Shown here piece by piece: positions 28,121-36,660 of a stretch of 64,000 nt of DNA (position 1 is its first letter; each line of letters starts with the position of its first letter). Under the pieces are notes generated by a model that saw only the letters and a list, made by a program, of their open reading frames with translations, had not been told where the DNA came from and made no database searches. Source of the stretch: Paractinoplanes aksuensis (GTDB lineage: Bacteria; Actinomycetota; Actinomycetes; Mycobacteriales; Micromonosporaceae); the NCBI RefSeq assembly GCF_024137025.1, contig NZ_JAMYJR010000041.1:124001-188000 (forward strand), read 5' to 3'. Made by a program: the position numbers and the translations under genes.

Positions 28121-29253
28121 ACGGGGCGCCCGCGCCAGGTCAGGTTGCCTCGGGCCCGTTCGCGGAACGAGCGGGCGATCAAGCGGGCGAAAAGGGCGAT
28201 CGAGAGCGGATGGGCGAGGGGGTCGGGCCATTCGCGTCCGCCTGTGGCGCGGGCCGCCAGCACTCGCCCGGCGACTCCGAGGGCGTAGGCGGTCGAGGCC
28301 ACCGCGGCCCCCTGATAATCACCCGCGGCGGCCAGGCCGACGGCGGCGAGCGGCGGAACGAGGTACAGAAGAAGCAGGGTGACCACGACGGCGGCCGCGC
28401 CGGACCGCGAGCCGAAGGAGGCCCAGAGCGACTTGGCGTAGCCGGCCTCGAGCTCGGCCCACGAGTCGTACATGCGGCAGGTGGCCAGGCGGGAGCCGTC
28501 GGCCAGGGCGATGCGGCCGCCGGAGCGTTTGACCGCGCGGGCCAGGGCGATGTCTTCCAGGATCTCGGTGCGCACTGCGGCGTGGCCGCCCGCTTGGCGG
28601 TACGCGGCGGCGTCGATGACCAGCCATTGCCCGCCGGCCGCGGCCAGGGACGGGCGGGGCGAGCGTTCCATCGCACGCAAGGGCAGGAACGTCAGCCACG
28701 ACCATTGCAGAAGTGGCTGCACCAGACGGCCGGCGCCGGTGATCTTTGGGTACGGCGAGAGCAGTCCGACCTCGGCCCGGCGCAGCTCGGTGACGGCGGC
28801 GGCGATCGCGTCCGGTTCGAGCACCACGTCGGCGTCCACGAACGACAGGACGTCGGCGTCCGCCGCGGCGTCGGCCAGTTGCTGGCACGCGTGGGGCTTG
28901 CCCAGCCAACCGTCGGGCAGCGGCTTCCCGGTCAGCAGCCGCACTTTGTCGCCGGCCAGCGCGCGCACGATCTCGGCGGTTCCGTCGGTCGAGCCGTCGT
29001 CCAGCACATAAATCGTCACGTTCTCGGCGCCGCGCTGGGCCAGCAGTGATTCCAGGCAGGCCCCGACCCGCTCCGCCTCATCCCGCACAGGAAGAAGCAC
29101 GGCCACCCGTTCGGCCTCGCCCGGCGCGAGACGAGACGTTGCGTCTCGTTCGGGCCGGCCGGGGGAGTCGGCGGCGGGGCGGCGGAGCAGCAGGGCGTTG
29201 ACGGCGGTGTGGGTGGTGAGGGCGGCCCACGGCAGCAGCGCGAGCCACCTCAC
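28117..29253 (-). CDS. CruG-like family 2 glycosyltransferase
   Basis: A 378-residue membrane-attached GT2. The catalytic domain shows VAVLLPVRDEAERVGACLES, YVLDDGSTDGTAEIV, SFVDADVVLEP (DxD-type metal site) and EDIALARAVKRSGG, followed by RMYDSWAELEAGYAKS and two or three C-terminal membrane helices. This domain order and the crtI/cruF neighbours match CruG, which glycosylates 2'-hydroxylated carotenoids in cyanobacteria; actinobacterial versions are poorly characterised. GTG 29253 overlaps the cruF stop (GTGA). A perfect palindrome lies within its codons at 29131-29149. Confidence 0.75.
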   Translation of the reverse strand: MRWLALLPWAALTTHTAVNALLLRRPAADSPGRPERDATSRLAPGEAERVAVLLPVRDEAERVGACLESLLAQRGAENVTIYVLDDGSTDGTAEIVRALAGDKVRLLTGKPLPDGWLGKPHACQQLADAAADADVLSFVDADVVLEPDAIAAAVTELRRAEVGLLSPYPKITGAGRLVQPLLQWSWLTFLPLRAMERSPRPSLAAAGGQWLVIDAAAYRQAGGHAAVRTEILEDIALARAVKRSGGRIALADGSRLATCRMYDSWAELEAGYAKSLWASFGSRSGAAAVVVTLLLLYLVPPLAAVGLAAAGDYQGAAVASTAYALGVAGRVLAARATGGREWPDPLAHPLSIALFARLIARSFRERARGNLTWRGRPV

Positions 29254-30038
29254 GGTCGTACCCGTCGCTGGTCGGTCTCGGGCCGGGCCGGGGTCAGCAG
29301 GTGGACGGCCACGGGCAGCACGGCCGCGCCCATCAGCACGCCGCCCCACACCGCCGAGGCGGGCAGGCTCAGGAACACGGCGTGGGCGAGCACTGACGAA
29401 GCGTACGTCCAGAACCAGAGGCCCAGCATGGGCCCGTCGTCGGGCCCGGCCTCGTGCACCCGCGAGAAGTGGCTGAGCGCGGTCATCAGCACGACCGCGA
29501 AGCCCAGCCAGCCCAGATAGTTGCTGATCGGGATGCCGGTCAGGCCGGGCAGCGCGGGGGTGGGGGAGACCCACCGCCAGTAGCCCTCGGCCACCATCTG
29601 CGGGTCGAGGAAGAGGTCCCAGGCGGCCAGGCCGAACGCGGCCACGCCGACCCGGGCCCAGCGGGCGATCGGCAGCCGTTGCGCGGCCAGCCAGGCCGGC
29701 CAGGCCATCCAGGTCCAGGCCAGCGGGATGATCAGCGGGACGCCGAGCAGCTTGGGTCCGAGCTGCCCCGAGTAGTCGTAGGTGCCGAACGGGAAGCTGG
29801 TGGCCACCCCGAGCGCCTCGACCGCGAAGCCGCCCAGCGTGGCTGCGCCGACCAGGGCCAGCGCGGCCCGGGGGCCACGGGTGAGCCAGGCGTGCGTGAC
29901 CGACAGCAGGTAGCCGAGCACGACCGTGGCCACGGTGAACGCGGCCCGGGTCGAGCCGGAGGTCAGCGGGTAGCAGATCTGGGCGAGAACCAGCGCCCCG
30001 AGCAGCACCCAGGACGGGGTGGCTTTAGAGACCGACAA
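29250..30038 (-). CDS. CruF-like carotenoid biosynthesis membrane protein (hydratase)
   Basis: A roughly 262-residue integral membrane protein with about seven helices of the CruF/DUF422 family. Recognisable stretches are GVATSFPFGTYDYSGQLGPK, GVPLIIPLAWTWMAWPAW, WDLFLDPQMVAEGYWRW and GIPISNYLGWLGF, the acid-rich active-site face of this family. CruF adds water across the terminal 1',2' double bond of psi-end carotenoids. The start is uncertain: no ATG is available, and I use TTG 30038, which overlaps the GNAT stop by 14 bases; GTG 30008 is an alternative. Confidence 0.78.
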   Translation of the reverse strand: MSVSKATPSWVLLGALVLAQICYPLTSGSTRAAFTVATVVLGYLLSVTHAWLTRGPRAALALVGAATLGGFAVEALGVATSFPFGTYDYSGQLGPKLLGVPLIIPLAWTWMAWPAWLAAQRLPIARWARVGVAAFGLAAWDLFLDPQMVAEGYWRWVSPTPALPGLTGIPISNYLGWLGFAVVLMTALSHFSRVHEAGPDDGPMLGLWFWTYASSVLAHAVFLSLPASAVWGGVLMGAAVLPVAVHLLTPARPETDQRRVRP

Positions 30039-30603
30039 TGCCGGGAGCGTCTTCCGCTGGTCGTTCGAGGACCGGCAGGTCGCGGCCGAGGATGGCGAAC
30101 GCCCGTTCGTCGCCGGGGAAGTGGAAGTGGCGCAGCACGTCGGCGAACCCGAACCGGCGGTAGAGCCGCCACGCCCGCGACTTCTGCTCGTCGGCCTCGG
30201 GCGTGGAGAGCAGCACGGTCTCGCCCTCGGCCATGGCCAGCAGCGCGCGCAGCTGCCGGGCGCCCACGCCGTGCCCCTGGGCCGCCGGGCGCACGTGCAG
30301 CTCGACCACCTCGAAGCAGTCGGCCAGCCAGCGTTGCCGCTCGCCCTCGCCGAGGTTGGACCGAACCTGGTCGTGCCACCACTGACCGGGGCCGGAGGTG
30401 TAGCCGTAGCCGAAGCCGGCGAGCCGCCCGTCGGTGGTGAGGGTCGCGACCGCCCGGAACCCGGCCCGCCGCACATGGGCGCCGATGTAGCCGCGCCGGG
30501 TCTGCAACAGCTCCTGGCGGTAGCCCATGGCCTCGCCGTAGACGCTCACCACGTCGTCGAGCCGCCGCAGCAGGTCGTCCGGCTGCCACGCCACGAGCCT
30601 CAT
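30025..30603 (-). CDS. GNAT family N-acetyltransferase
   Basis: A 192-residue acetyl-CoA-dependent acyltransferase fold. The acetyl-CoA pyrophosphate loop is VRPAAQGHGVGARQL (Q/R-x-x-G-x-G), preceded by the beta-4 strand FEVVELHV. Its substrate is unknown. It sits between the CrtA-like and CruF-like genes with overlaps on both sides (4 bases with the former), so it may be part of the carotenoid pathway or a passenger. Confidence 0.82.
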   Translation of the reverse strand: MRLVAWQPDDLLRRLDDVVSVYGEAMGYRQELLQTRRGYIGAHVRRAGFRAVATLTTDGRLAGFGYGYTSGPGQWWHDQVRSNLGEGERQRWLADCFEVVELHVRPAAQGHGVGARQLRALLAMAEGETVLLSTPEADEQKSRAWRLYRRFGFADVLRHFHFPGDERAFAILGRDLPVLERPAEDAPGIVGL

Positions 30604-31253
30604 CGTCGAGTCACGCCCTTCTCAACCCAGCCCAGCACGCCGCGGTCGCCGGTGATCTCGTCGACCGCGAATCGGGCGAAAAGCTCCTCGGCGTACCACC
30701 CATCGGTCGGTGTCCGTGCGATCACCGCGCGATGCTCCGGCTGACGGTACGCGAATCGGGCCAGGTCCGCCGCATCGCGCCACAGGCTGATCGTGCCCTG
30801 GAAGCCGATCGGGGCCTCGCCGATGCCGAAGTGCGCCAGCAGGCCCGGTGCTTGATCGACTTCGCGGGCGACCGGGGCGATGGCCTTCCAGAACGCCCGG
30901 GCCCGCGTCGGCCGCAGCCGGGCCCGGGTGAGCGCCAGAACCATGCCCTCGCTTTTCCGATTTGTCGGCAGAAACGGCTCCCGCCCCGACCAGGTGCCCC
31001 GGCTGCTCAGTGGCGTGATGTCCACCCGCGCCGAGCTGATCGCCAATTTTTCCCATTTAGGCAGGTGTACGGGGTCATCGCTGACGGTTATGGCCGCGTA
31101 TCGCGTCAGGTCGGCATCGGCCGGTCCGAAGCCATCCGCCGTACCCAAGAATTTCGAGAATTTTGTCCGCTTCGCCCCCGGGAAGGCTAGGCGGAACATG
31201 GCCGGAACCACCAGGTGGCGCGGCACCCGCCACACGTGCAGGGTGACCGGCAT
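30600..31253 (-). CDS. CrtA-like (spheroidene monooxygenase family) protein
   Basis: A 217-residue protein. The stretches SSRGTWSGREPF, LALTRARLRPTRARAFWKAI, FGIGEAPIGFQGTISLWRDA and FAYRQPEHRAVIARTPTDG followed by WYAEELFARF are what I recall of CrtA, the haem-containing oxygenase that places a keto group at C-2 of acyclic carotenoids in purple bacteria. Finding it in an operon with crtI, cruF and cruG supports a role in making oxygenated acyclic carotenoids here. Its ATG overlaps the YbaK stop by one base. The exact reaction is inferred. Confidence 0.7.
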   Translation of the reverse strand: MPVTLHVWRVPRHLVVPAMFRLAFPGAKRTKFSKFLGTADGFGPADADLTRYAAITVSDDPVHLPKWEKLAISSARVDITPLSSRGTWSGREPFLPTNRKSEGMVLALTRARLRPTRARAFWKAIAPVAREVDQAPGLLAHFGIGEAPIGFQGTISLWRDAADLARFAYRQPEHRAVIARTPTDGWYAEELFARFAVDEITGDRGVLGWVEKGVTRR

Positions 31254-31741
31254 CAGGCCACGTCGACCGGCGTGCCCGCGGTGACCCGCACCAGCTCGGC
31301 GAAGGTGATCGGGAAGACCGCCTGCGGCACCCCGCCCGCGGCCCAGATGTCGCGGTACTGCTCGAGCGCGGTGTCGACCAGCGTCCGGACCGGCTTGGGG
31401 TGCCCGAGCGGAGCGACCCCGCCGATGGCCTGCCCGGTGTGCTCGCGGACGAACTCGGGCGTGGCCCGGCGCAGCCGGCCGAGGCCCAGACCGGCCGCGA
31501 CCTTGGCCGTGTCGACCCGGTGCGCGCCCGAGGTCAGCACGAGCAGCGGCTCGCCGTCGGCGTCGAAGATCAGCGAGTTGGCGATCTGGCCGACCTCGAT
31601 GCAGAGCGCCTCGGCCGCCGCGACCGCGGTGTGCGCGGCCGAGTCCAGGATGATGACCATGGACGGGGCGTCGTCGGCGGTGTGCGCGCCCGCGGCGTCC
31701 AGCGCGTCCTGCACGGCGATGACGTTGGGGTGTTCCCTCAT
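31253..31741 (-). CDS. YbaK/EbsC-type Cys-tRNA(Pro) deacylase family protein
   Basis: A 162-residue editing-domain protein that, in its family, hydrolyses mischarged aminoacyl-tRNA such as Cys-tRNA(Pro). Family stretches are VGQIANSLIFDADGEPLLVLTSGAHRVD (split by the usual catalytic Lys-region position), GQAIGGVAPLGH and VFPITFAELVRVTAG. It lies 10 bases after the flavocytochrome stop and overlaps the CrtA-like start, so it is transcribed with the carotenoid genes although its job seems unrelated. Confidence 0.88.
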   Translation of the reverse strand: MREHPNVIAVQDALDAAGAHTADDAPSMVIILDSAAHTAVAAAEALCIEVGQIANSLIFDADGEPLLVLTSGAHRVDTAKVAAGLGLGRLRRATPEFVREHTGQAIGGVAPLGHPKPVRTLVDTALEQYRDIWAAGGVPQAVFPITFAELVRVTAGTPVDVA

Positions 31742-31751
31742 CAGCCCATTC

Positions 31752-33014
31752 TCACCACCCGAACCGTTCCCGGTGCAGGCGGGCCGGGGGTACGCCCACC
31801 GCCCGGGCGGCCCGGAACACCGACGCGGCCCAGGCGTCGGGCCCGCAGACGTACACGTCGTGCCCGGCCAGATCGGGGGCGAGCGAGCGCAACGCCTCGG
31901 CGTCGTCGTAGTCGGCGTACTCGGCGGGCAGCCACGACCCGGCCTCGGCCCGGGGGCCGACCAGCGGCACCAGGCGCACGCCGCGGTGCTCGGCCAGCCA
32001 CTCCAGCTCCTTGAGGAACGCCACCTCGTGCGGATGGCGGGTGCGGTAGACCAGGGTGGCCCGGCCGTGGCCGTACGGCAGGTCCCAGAGCAGCGCCAGC
32101 AGCGGCGTCACCCCGGTCCCACAGGCCAGCATGGTCACCGGGCCCCCGGCATACGTGGCTGCGGTCATCCGCCCGTACGGCCCCTCGATCAGCACCCGCG
32201 TGCCCGGCCGCAGCGCCGCGACCCGCGACGTGCCGTCGCCGACGACCTTGACCGTGATCCGCAGGCTGTCGCTGCGCGGCGGCCCGGACAGCGAGAACGG
32301 GTGACCGCGCAGCCCCTCGCGGCCGTCGAGGAAACGCCACACGAAGAACTGCCCGGCCCGCACCGGCAGCCGGTCGAGCCGCCGCCCGCCCAGATAGACC
32401 GAGACCAGGCCGGGCGCCTCCGGGTCGACGTGATCCACGGTCAGCCGGTGCCGCAGCGTCCGCCACATCGGCAGCCCGAGGCGGAACACGACGATCGAGC
32501 CGGCGGCGACCGCGTACAGGCTCCACCAGTAGGCGCGGGCGACCGGGGACCGGAAGTCACTGCCGATCAGCAGCATGTGCGGCAGGGCCAGGCCGACACC
32601 CAGATAGGCGTACAGATGCAGCAGATGCCACGACTCGTAACGCAGCCGCCGCCGGGCGCGGCGCACCGACGTCACCACGACCAGGAGCAGCGTGGCCAGA
32701 GCCAGGTAGGCCCACAACATCCCCGGGTCGAAGAACCGCATTCCGTACGCCGTGACGGCCAGCCCGACGTGGGCCAGGAGCAGCTGGAACGACGCGAAGC
32801 CGGTCCAGCGGTGCCAGCGGGCCAGCGTGTCCTGGCCGTACGCGCGCTCGACCCACGGGATGCGGGCCATCAGCACGACCTGGATCAGCAGCAGGTCGGC
32901 CGACCACAGCGCGGCCAGCCGCCCCCACGCGGCCGGTCCGCCGGGCGCGTCGTCCCGGCCCAACGTCCACAGTGCCGTGACGATGAGCAGGGAGAGGGCC
33001 GCCGTGATCCGCAC
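31752..33014 (-). CDS. ferric reductase-like transmembrane flavocytochrome
   Basis: A 420-residue NADPH/FAD oxidoreductase with six N-terminal membrane helices and a C-terminal ferredoxin-reductase-like domain. Haem ligands are probable: H68 and H82 in one helix and H133 and H146 in another (spacings 14 and 13). The flavin site is GHPFSLSG, the NAD(P) site LACGTGVTPLLAL, and the terminal YVCGPDAW motif is normal. It opens the carotenoid operon and could feed electrons to the CrtA-like oxygenase, though a separate iron-reduction or stress role is equally possible. GTG start at 33014 is the longest reasonable choice. Confidence 0.85.
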   Translation of the reverse strand: MRITAALSLLIVTALWTLGRDDAPGGPAAWGRLAALWSADLLLIQVVLMARIPWVERAYGQDTLARWHRWTGFASFQLLLAHVGLAVTAYGMRFFDPGMLWAYLALATLLLVVVTSVRRARRRLRYESWHLLHLYAYLGVGLALPHMLLIGSDFRSPVARAYWWSLYAVAAGSIVVFRLGLPMWRTLRHRLTVDHVDPEAPGLVSVYLGGRRLDRLPVRAGQFFVWRFLDGREGLRGHPFSLSGPPRSDSLRITVKVVGDGTSRVAALRPGTRVLIEGPYGRMTAATYAGGPVTMLACGTGVTPLLALLWDLPYGHGRATLVYRTRHPHEVAFLKELEWLAEHRGVRLVPLVGPRAEAGSWLPAEYADYDDAEALRSLAPDLAGHDVYVCGPDAWAASVFRAARAVGVPPARLHRERFGW

Positions 33015-33089
33015 GAGGCGTGACCGTACGTTTCCGCCGGCCGCGAGGGCAGACCCTCGTGAACAAGCCCTCGGTTTCCCGGGTTTCCG

Positions 33090-33872
33090 TTATTTCCGTA
33101 CGCCGGTGGCCTCTTCACTGGTGTCCCAGAGCTCGGCCGCCGCGGCCGGGTCGCCCGCGTGTGCCCGCGGCGACGCGAGCCGGCCGTGCTCGTCGTAGTA
33201 GCCGCCGTTGGTCACGTCGGTCGTGGCCAGCCGCACCAGCAGCGCGCCCGCCGTCTCGGGCGTGACCAGGAAAGGCGCCCACTTGTAGAAGAAGCGCGTC
33301 GCCCGGCCCGCCCCGAAATTGCTGCGCACGACGCCCGGATGGAACGCGACGCTCGTGATCCCGGGCCAGCGCCGGGCGGCCTCGGCCGCGAACAGGATGT
33401 TGGCCGACTTCGCCCCGCCGTAGGCCGTCCACGGGTTGTAGCGGCCGGGCCGGTCGAGCTGGGGCGGGCCGTAACGGTGGGCCCGCGAGGCGGTGTTGAC
33501 CACACGACCGCCGGCGAGCCGGTCCTTCAGCAGATGGGTGAGCAGGAACGGCGCCAAATGGTTGCTCTGGATGGTCGCCTCGAAGCCGTCTTTCGTACGG
33601 CGGTAGTGCTGGACCATGCCGCCGGCGTTGTTGGCCAGGACGTCGACCTTCGGGTACTCGGCCCTTATCCGCGCGGCAAGATCGCGTACTTGATCGAAGT
33701 CTTCGAAGTCGGCTTTCATAACCTTGGCATTCTTTACCTTTTGTGCGGCTTGTTCGAGGCGCTCGGGCGTGCGGCCGACCAGCACCACCTCGTCGCCCGC
33801 GGCCGCGAACTGCTCGGCGGCGGCCAGCCCTACGCCCGAACTGCCACCGGTGACGACCACGATCCGGCTCAT
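33090..33872 (-). CDS. short-chain dehydrogenase/reductase
   Basis: A 260-residue classical-type SDR. The cofactor loop is TGGSSGVG (8-15), NNAG lies at 81-84, and the catalytic residues are S129 (NTASRAH), Y151 and K155 (YGGAKS). It resembles the retinol-dehydrogenase/WW-domain-type SDRs; substrate unknown. It is divergent from a MarR-GNAT regulator gene, with a perfect palindrome between the two starts, so it is likely the regulated target. Confidence 0.9.
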   Translation of the reverse strand: MSRIVVVTGGSSGVGLAAAEQFAAAGDEVVLVGRTPERLEQAAQKVKNAKVMKADFEDFDQVRDLAARIRAEYPKVDVLANNAGGMVQHYRRTKDGFEATIQSNHLAPFLLTHLLKDRLAGGRVVNTASRAHRYGPPQLDRPGRYNPWTAYGGAKSANILFAAEAARRWPGITSVAFHPGVVRSNFGAGRATRFFYKWAPFLVTPETAGALLVRLATTDVTNGGYYDEHGRLASPRAHAGDPAAAAELWDTSEEATGVRK

Positions 33873-33892
33873 GGTTCCTCCCTGCGCGGTTT

Positions 33893-33910
33893 CTCTGACT
33901 AGAGTCAGAG
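33893..33910. promoter_or_regulatory. operator CTCTGAC-TAGA-GTCAGAG
   Basis: Perfect 7-bp arms around TAGA, 21 bases from the SDR ATG and only 3 from the MarR-GNAT ATG. A MarR dimer bound here would block both genes. Confidence 0.6.
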
Positions 33911-33913
33911 GTC

Positions 33914-34777
33914 ATGGATCAGATCGAGCTCGTACGGGACTTCAACCGGTTCTACACGCAACGCCTCGGCGTGCTCAACGATCATTACCTGGGCCAGGGG
34001 CGGCCGCTCGGCGAGGCGCGCCTGCTGTTCGAGATCGGCGACGGCGCCGACCTACGCGAACTGCGCTCCCGGCTCGGGCTCGACTCCGGTTATCTGAGCC
34101 GGCTGCTGCGCTCGCTGGGCGGGGACGGGCTGGTCGCGGTCGGCCCCAGCCCGTCCGACGGGCGGGTGCGGACGGTGACCCTGACCGCGGCCGGCCGTGC
34201 GGAGCGGGCCGAGTTGGAGGCGCGCTCGCGGGACAGCGTGGCCGGGCTGCTCGATCCGCTCACTGCTGAGCAGCGGGAACGGTTGCTCGAGGCGCAGGCC
34301 CAGGTCCGGCGTCTGATGCGGCTGGCCACCGTCACCATCGACGCCGGGCCGGATGACACCGCTTCCGCCCGGGGCTGCCTTCAGGCGTACGCCCAGGAAT
34401 TGGATCTTCGCTTTCCCGAGGGGTACGACCCGGCCACGCTGATCGCGCCGGGCACGCTCACCGACGGGACGTTCCTGCTGGCCCGCGAGGACGGGCGGCC
34501 GGTCGGCTGCGGCCTGTGGCAGGGGAGCGGGCCGGTCGCGGAGATCCGGCACGTGTGGGTGAGCCCGGACGCCCGCGGGCTCGGGCTGGGCCGCCGGCTG
34601 CTGACCGCCCTCGAGCAGGACGCGGCCGCGCACGGCATCACGACGATCCGGCTCGGCACGCACTCGGCCCTCACGGAGGCGATCGCCCTCTATCGCGCCA
34701 GCGGCTATCGCGAGATCCCGGTCGACGACCCCTCGCCGTACAACCAGCTCGTGTTCGAGAAAGGACTAGTACTTTAG
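33914..34777 (+). CDS. MarR-GNAT fusion regulator
   Basis: A 287-residue protein with two recognisable domains. Residues 1-145 are a MarR winged helix (ELRSRLGLDSGYLSRLLRSL, GGDGLVAVGPSPSDGRVRTV). Residues about 150-287 are a GNAT acetyltransferase with the acetyl-CoA loop SPDARGLGLGRRLL and a C-terminal ALYRASGYREI. Such fusions are known in bacteria; the acetyltransferase may modify a small molecule or protein whose binding also controls the DNA-binding half. It is divergent from an SDR gene and has a strong operator 3 bases upstream, implying autoregulation. Confidence 0.85.
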   Translation: MDQIELVRDFNRFYTQRLGVLNDHYLGQGRPLGEARLLFEIGDGADLRELRSRLGLDSGYLSRLLRSLGGDGLVAVGPSPSDGRVRTVTLTAAGRAERAELEARSRDSVAGLLDPLTAEQRERLLEAQAQVRRLMRLATVTIDAGPDDTASARGCLQAYAQELDLRFPEGYDPATLIAPGTLTDGTFLLAREDGRPVGCGLWQGSGPVAEIRHVWVSPDARGLGLGRRLLTALEQDAAAHGITTIRLGTHSALTEAIALYRASGYREIPVDDPSPYNQLVFEKGLVL

Positions 34778-34816
34778 TCGGGTCCGATTTCCGGGCTTCC
34801 TTCGTACGATCGTGGC

Positions 34817-35914
34817 GTGCGCGAGACTCTCCGCTCGGTGTGGCACGAGCCCCGGTCGCCGGGCGCGCCGGTCCGTGTCCGGCGCGACTGGGTGCTGGTG
34901 GCTGTCGTCGTCCTGGCCACTGTGCTCGAGGGAGTGCTGACCTCGGCCTGGTCCGGCATGATCCTCGGGCTGGTGCTGACGCCGACCCTGCTGTGGCGGC
35001 GCACCCGGCCGTTCCTGATGGTCGCGATCGCGTTCCTGGTCTGCCTGTTCTGGTCCGATCCGGGCAACGGCACGCTGGCCTACCTGCTGATCCTGCCGTA
35101 TTCGTTGTTCCGCTGGGGCTCCGGGCGCGAGGCGCTGGCCGGGGCCGGGCTGATCTTCGCCAAGATCTCGGTGTCGGCCGCCCTGGGCCACATCGGCGTC
35201 TCCGACATGCTGCTCGGGTTCGTGGCCATGATCGCGGCGTTCGCGCTGGCCACGACGTTCCGCTACCGGGCCCGGCTGCTCGAGCGGCGGCTCGGCGAGG
35301 CCAAACTGCGCGAACGCGAACGGCTGGCCCGCGACCTGCACGACACGGTGGCCCACCACGTCTCGGCCATGGCGATCCGGGCCCAGGCCGGCATCGCGGT
35401 GGCCCAGCGGCAACCCGAGGCCGCGGTCGAGGCGCTGCGGGTGATCGAGGCCGAGGCGACCCGGGCCCTGGCCGAGATGCGCACGATGGTGCGCGCGCTG
35501 CGCCTGTCCGAGGCCGATGACCGGGCGCCCAGCCCGGGCTGGGACGAGCTGCGCGGCCTGGCCTCGTCGTCCGGCCTGCCCGTCTCGGTCGAGCTGACCG
35601 GCGACCTCGACGGCGTGCCGGCCACGGTCGGCACCGCGGTCTACCGCCTCGCGCAAGAGTCGGTGACCAACGCGCGGCGGCACGCCCGGCATGCCAGCCG
35701 CGTCACGGTGCGGGTGGCGGCCGACGAGTCGCTGGTGCGGCTGCACGTCAGCGACGACGGCGAGGCCGCCCGGTCGTTCTCGGCCACCGGGTTCGGGCTG
35801 GCCGGCATGGCCGAGCGGGCCGGTCTGCTCGGCGGCACCTGCGAGGCCGGCCCGGGTCCGGGGCGCGGCTGGACGGTCACGGCGACGCTGCCCCGCACCG
35901 GGGTGGCGGCCTGA
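34817..35914 (+). CDS. NarL-type sensor histidine kinase
   Basis: A 365-residue membrane sensor kinase with four or five N-terminal membrane segments (about 25-150) and no large extracellular domain. The HisKA_3 phosphoacceptor is H175 in ERLARDLHDTVAHHVSAM. The HATPase domain shows ESVTNARRHA (N box) and GFGLAGMAERAGLLGG (G box). The signal is unknown; the membrane-embedded sensor suggests an envelope or lipid signal. GTG start at 34817; the response regulator gene follows after 2 bases. Confidence 0.9.
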   Translation: MRETLRSVWHEPRSPGAPVRVRRDWVLVAVVVLATVLEGVLTSAWSGMILGLVLTPTLLWRRTRPFLMVAIAFLVCLFWSDPGNGTLAYLLILPYSLFRWGSGREALAGAGLIFAKISVSAALGHIGVSDMLLGFVAMIAAFALATTFRYRARLLERRLGEAKLRERERLARDLHDTVAHHVSAMAIRAQAGIAVAQRQPEAAVEALRVIEAEATRALAEMRTMVRALRLSEADDRAPSPGWDELRGLASSSGLPVSVELTGDLDGVPATVGTAVYRLAQESVTNARRHARHASRVTVRVAADESLVRLHVSDDGEAARSFSATGFGLAGMAERAGLLGGTCEAGPGPGRGWTVTATLPRTGVAA

Positions 35915-35916
35915 CC

Positions 35917-36585
35917 ATGGCCGAGGACATCCGCGTGGTCGTCGCCGACGACCAAGAGATCGTGCGTACGGGCCTGGTCATGATCCTCGACGCCGAGCCC
36001 GGCATCCGCGTGGTCGGCGAGGCCCCCGACGGCCGCCGGGCCGTCGAACTGGCCCAGCGGCTGCGGCCCGACGTGTGCCTGCTCGACATCCGGATGCCGG
36101 GCATGGACGGCATCGAAGCCACCCGGCGCCTGGCCGGGCCCGCCGTCGCCGACCCGCTGGCCGTGGTCGTCATCACCACGTTCGACCTGGACGATCATGT
36201 GTACGCCGCGCTCCGGGCCGGGGCGCGCGGCTTCCTGCTCAAGGACGCGGGCACGGCCCTGCTCAGCCAGGCCGTGCACGCGGCGGCCCGGGGCGACGCG
36301 CTGATCGCCCCCAGCATCACCACGCGGCTGCTCAAGGCGTTCGCCGACACCGGCCCGGCCGGCCCGCGACCGCAGCCGATCGACCCGCTGACCGGCCGCG
36401 AGGAAGAGGTGCTGGGGCTGGTGGCCCGCGGCCGCACCAACGCCGAGATCGCGTCCGGGCTGCACATCAGCCTGAGCACGGTGAAGACGCACATCACGTC
36501 GCTGATGGCCAAGCTGGTGGTGCGCAACCGGGTCGAGATCGCCATGTGGGCCTACGAGACGGGCCGTACTTCCGGCCGTCCCTGA
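35917..36585 (+). CDS. NarL/FixJ-type response regulator
   Basis: A 222-residue DNA-binding response regulator, partner of the upstream kinase. The receiver domain has the acid pair D11-D12, phosphoacceptor D57 in CLLDIRMPGMDG and the switch Lys in FLLKDAG. The LuxR-type HTH at about 155-210 reads LTGREEEVLGLVARGRTN then AEIASGLHISLSTVKTHI. The target genes are unknown; the alcohol dehydrogenase gene 75 bases downstream in the same direction is one candidate. Confidence 0.92.
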   Translation: MAEDIRVVVADDQEIVRTGLVMILDAEPGIRVVGEAPDGRRAVELAQRLRPDVCLLDIRMPGMDGIEATRRLAGPAVADPLAVVVITTFDLDDHVYAALRAGARGFLLKDAGTALLSQAVHAAARGDALIAPSITTRLLKAFADTGPAGPRPQPIDPLTGREEEVLGLVARGRTNAEIASGLHISLSTVKTHITSLMAKLVVRNRVEIAMWAYETGRTSGRP

Positions 36586-36660
36586 CTCCTGCCATCGGCC
36601 GACTCCGGTCCGGCCTCCGCTCCGATGAGACGGGCGCCGCCGATCGGCACGCTGGGCAGC

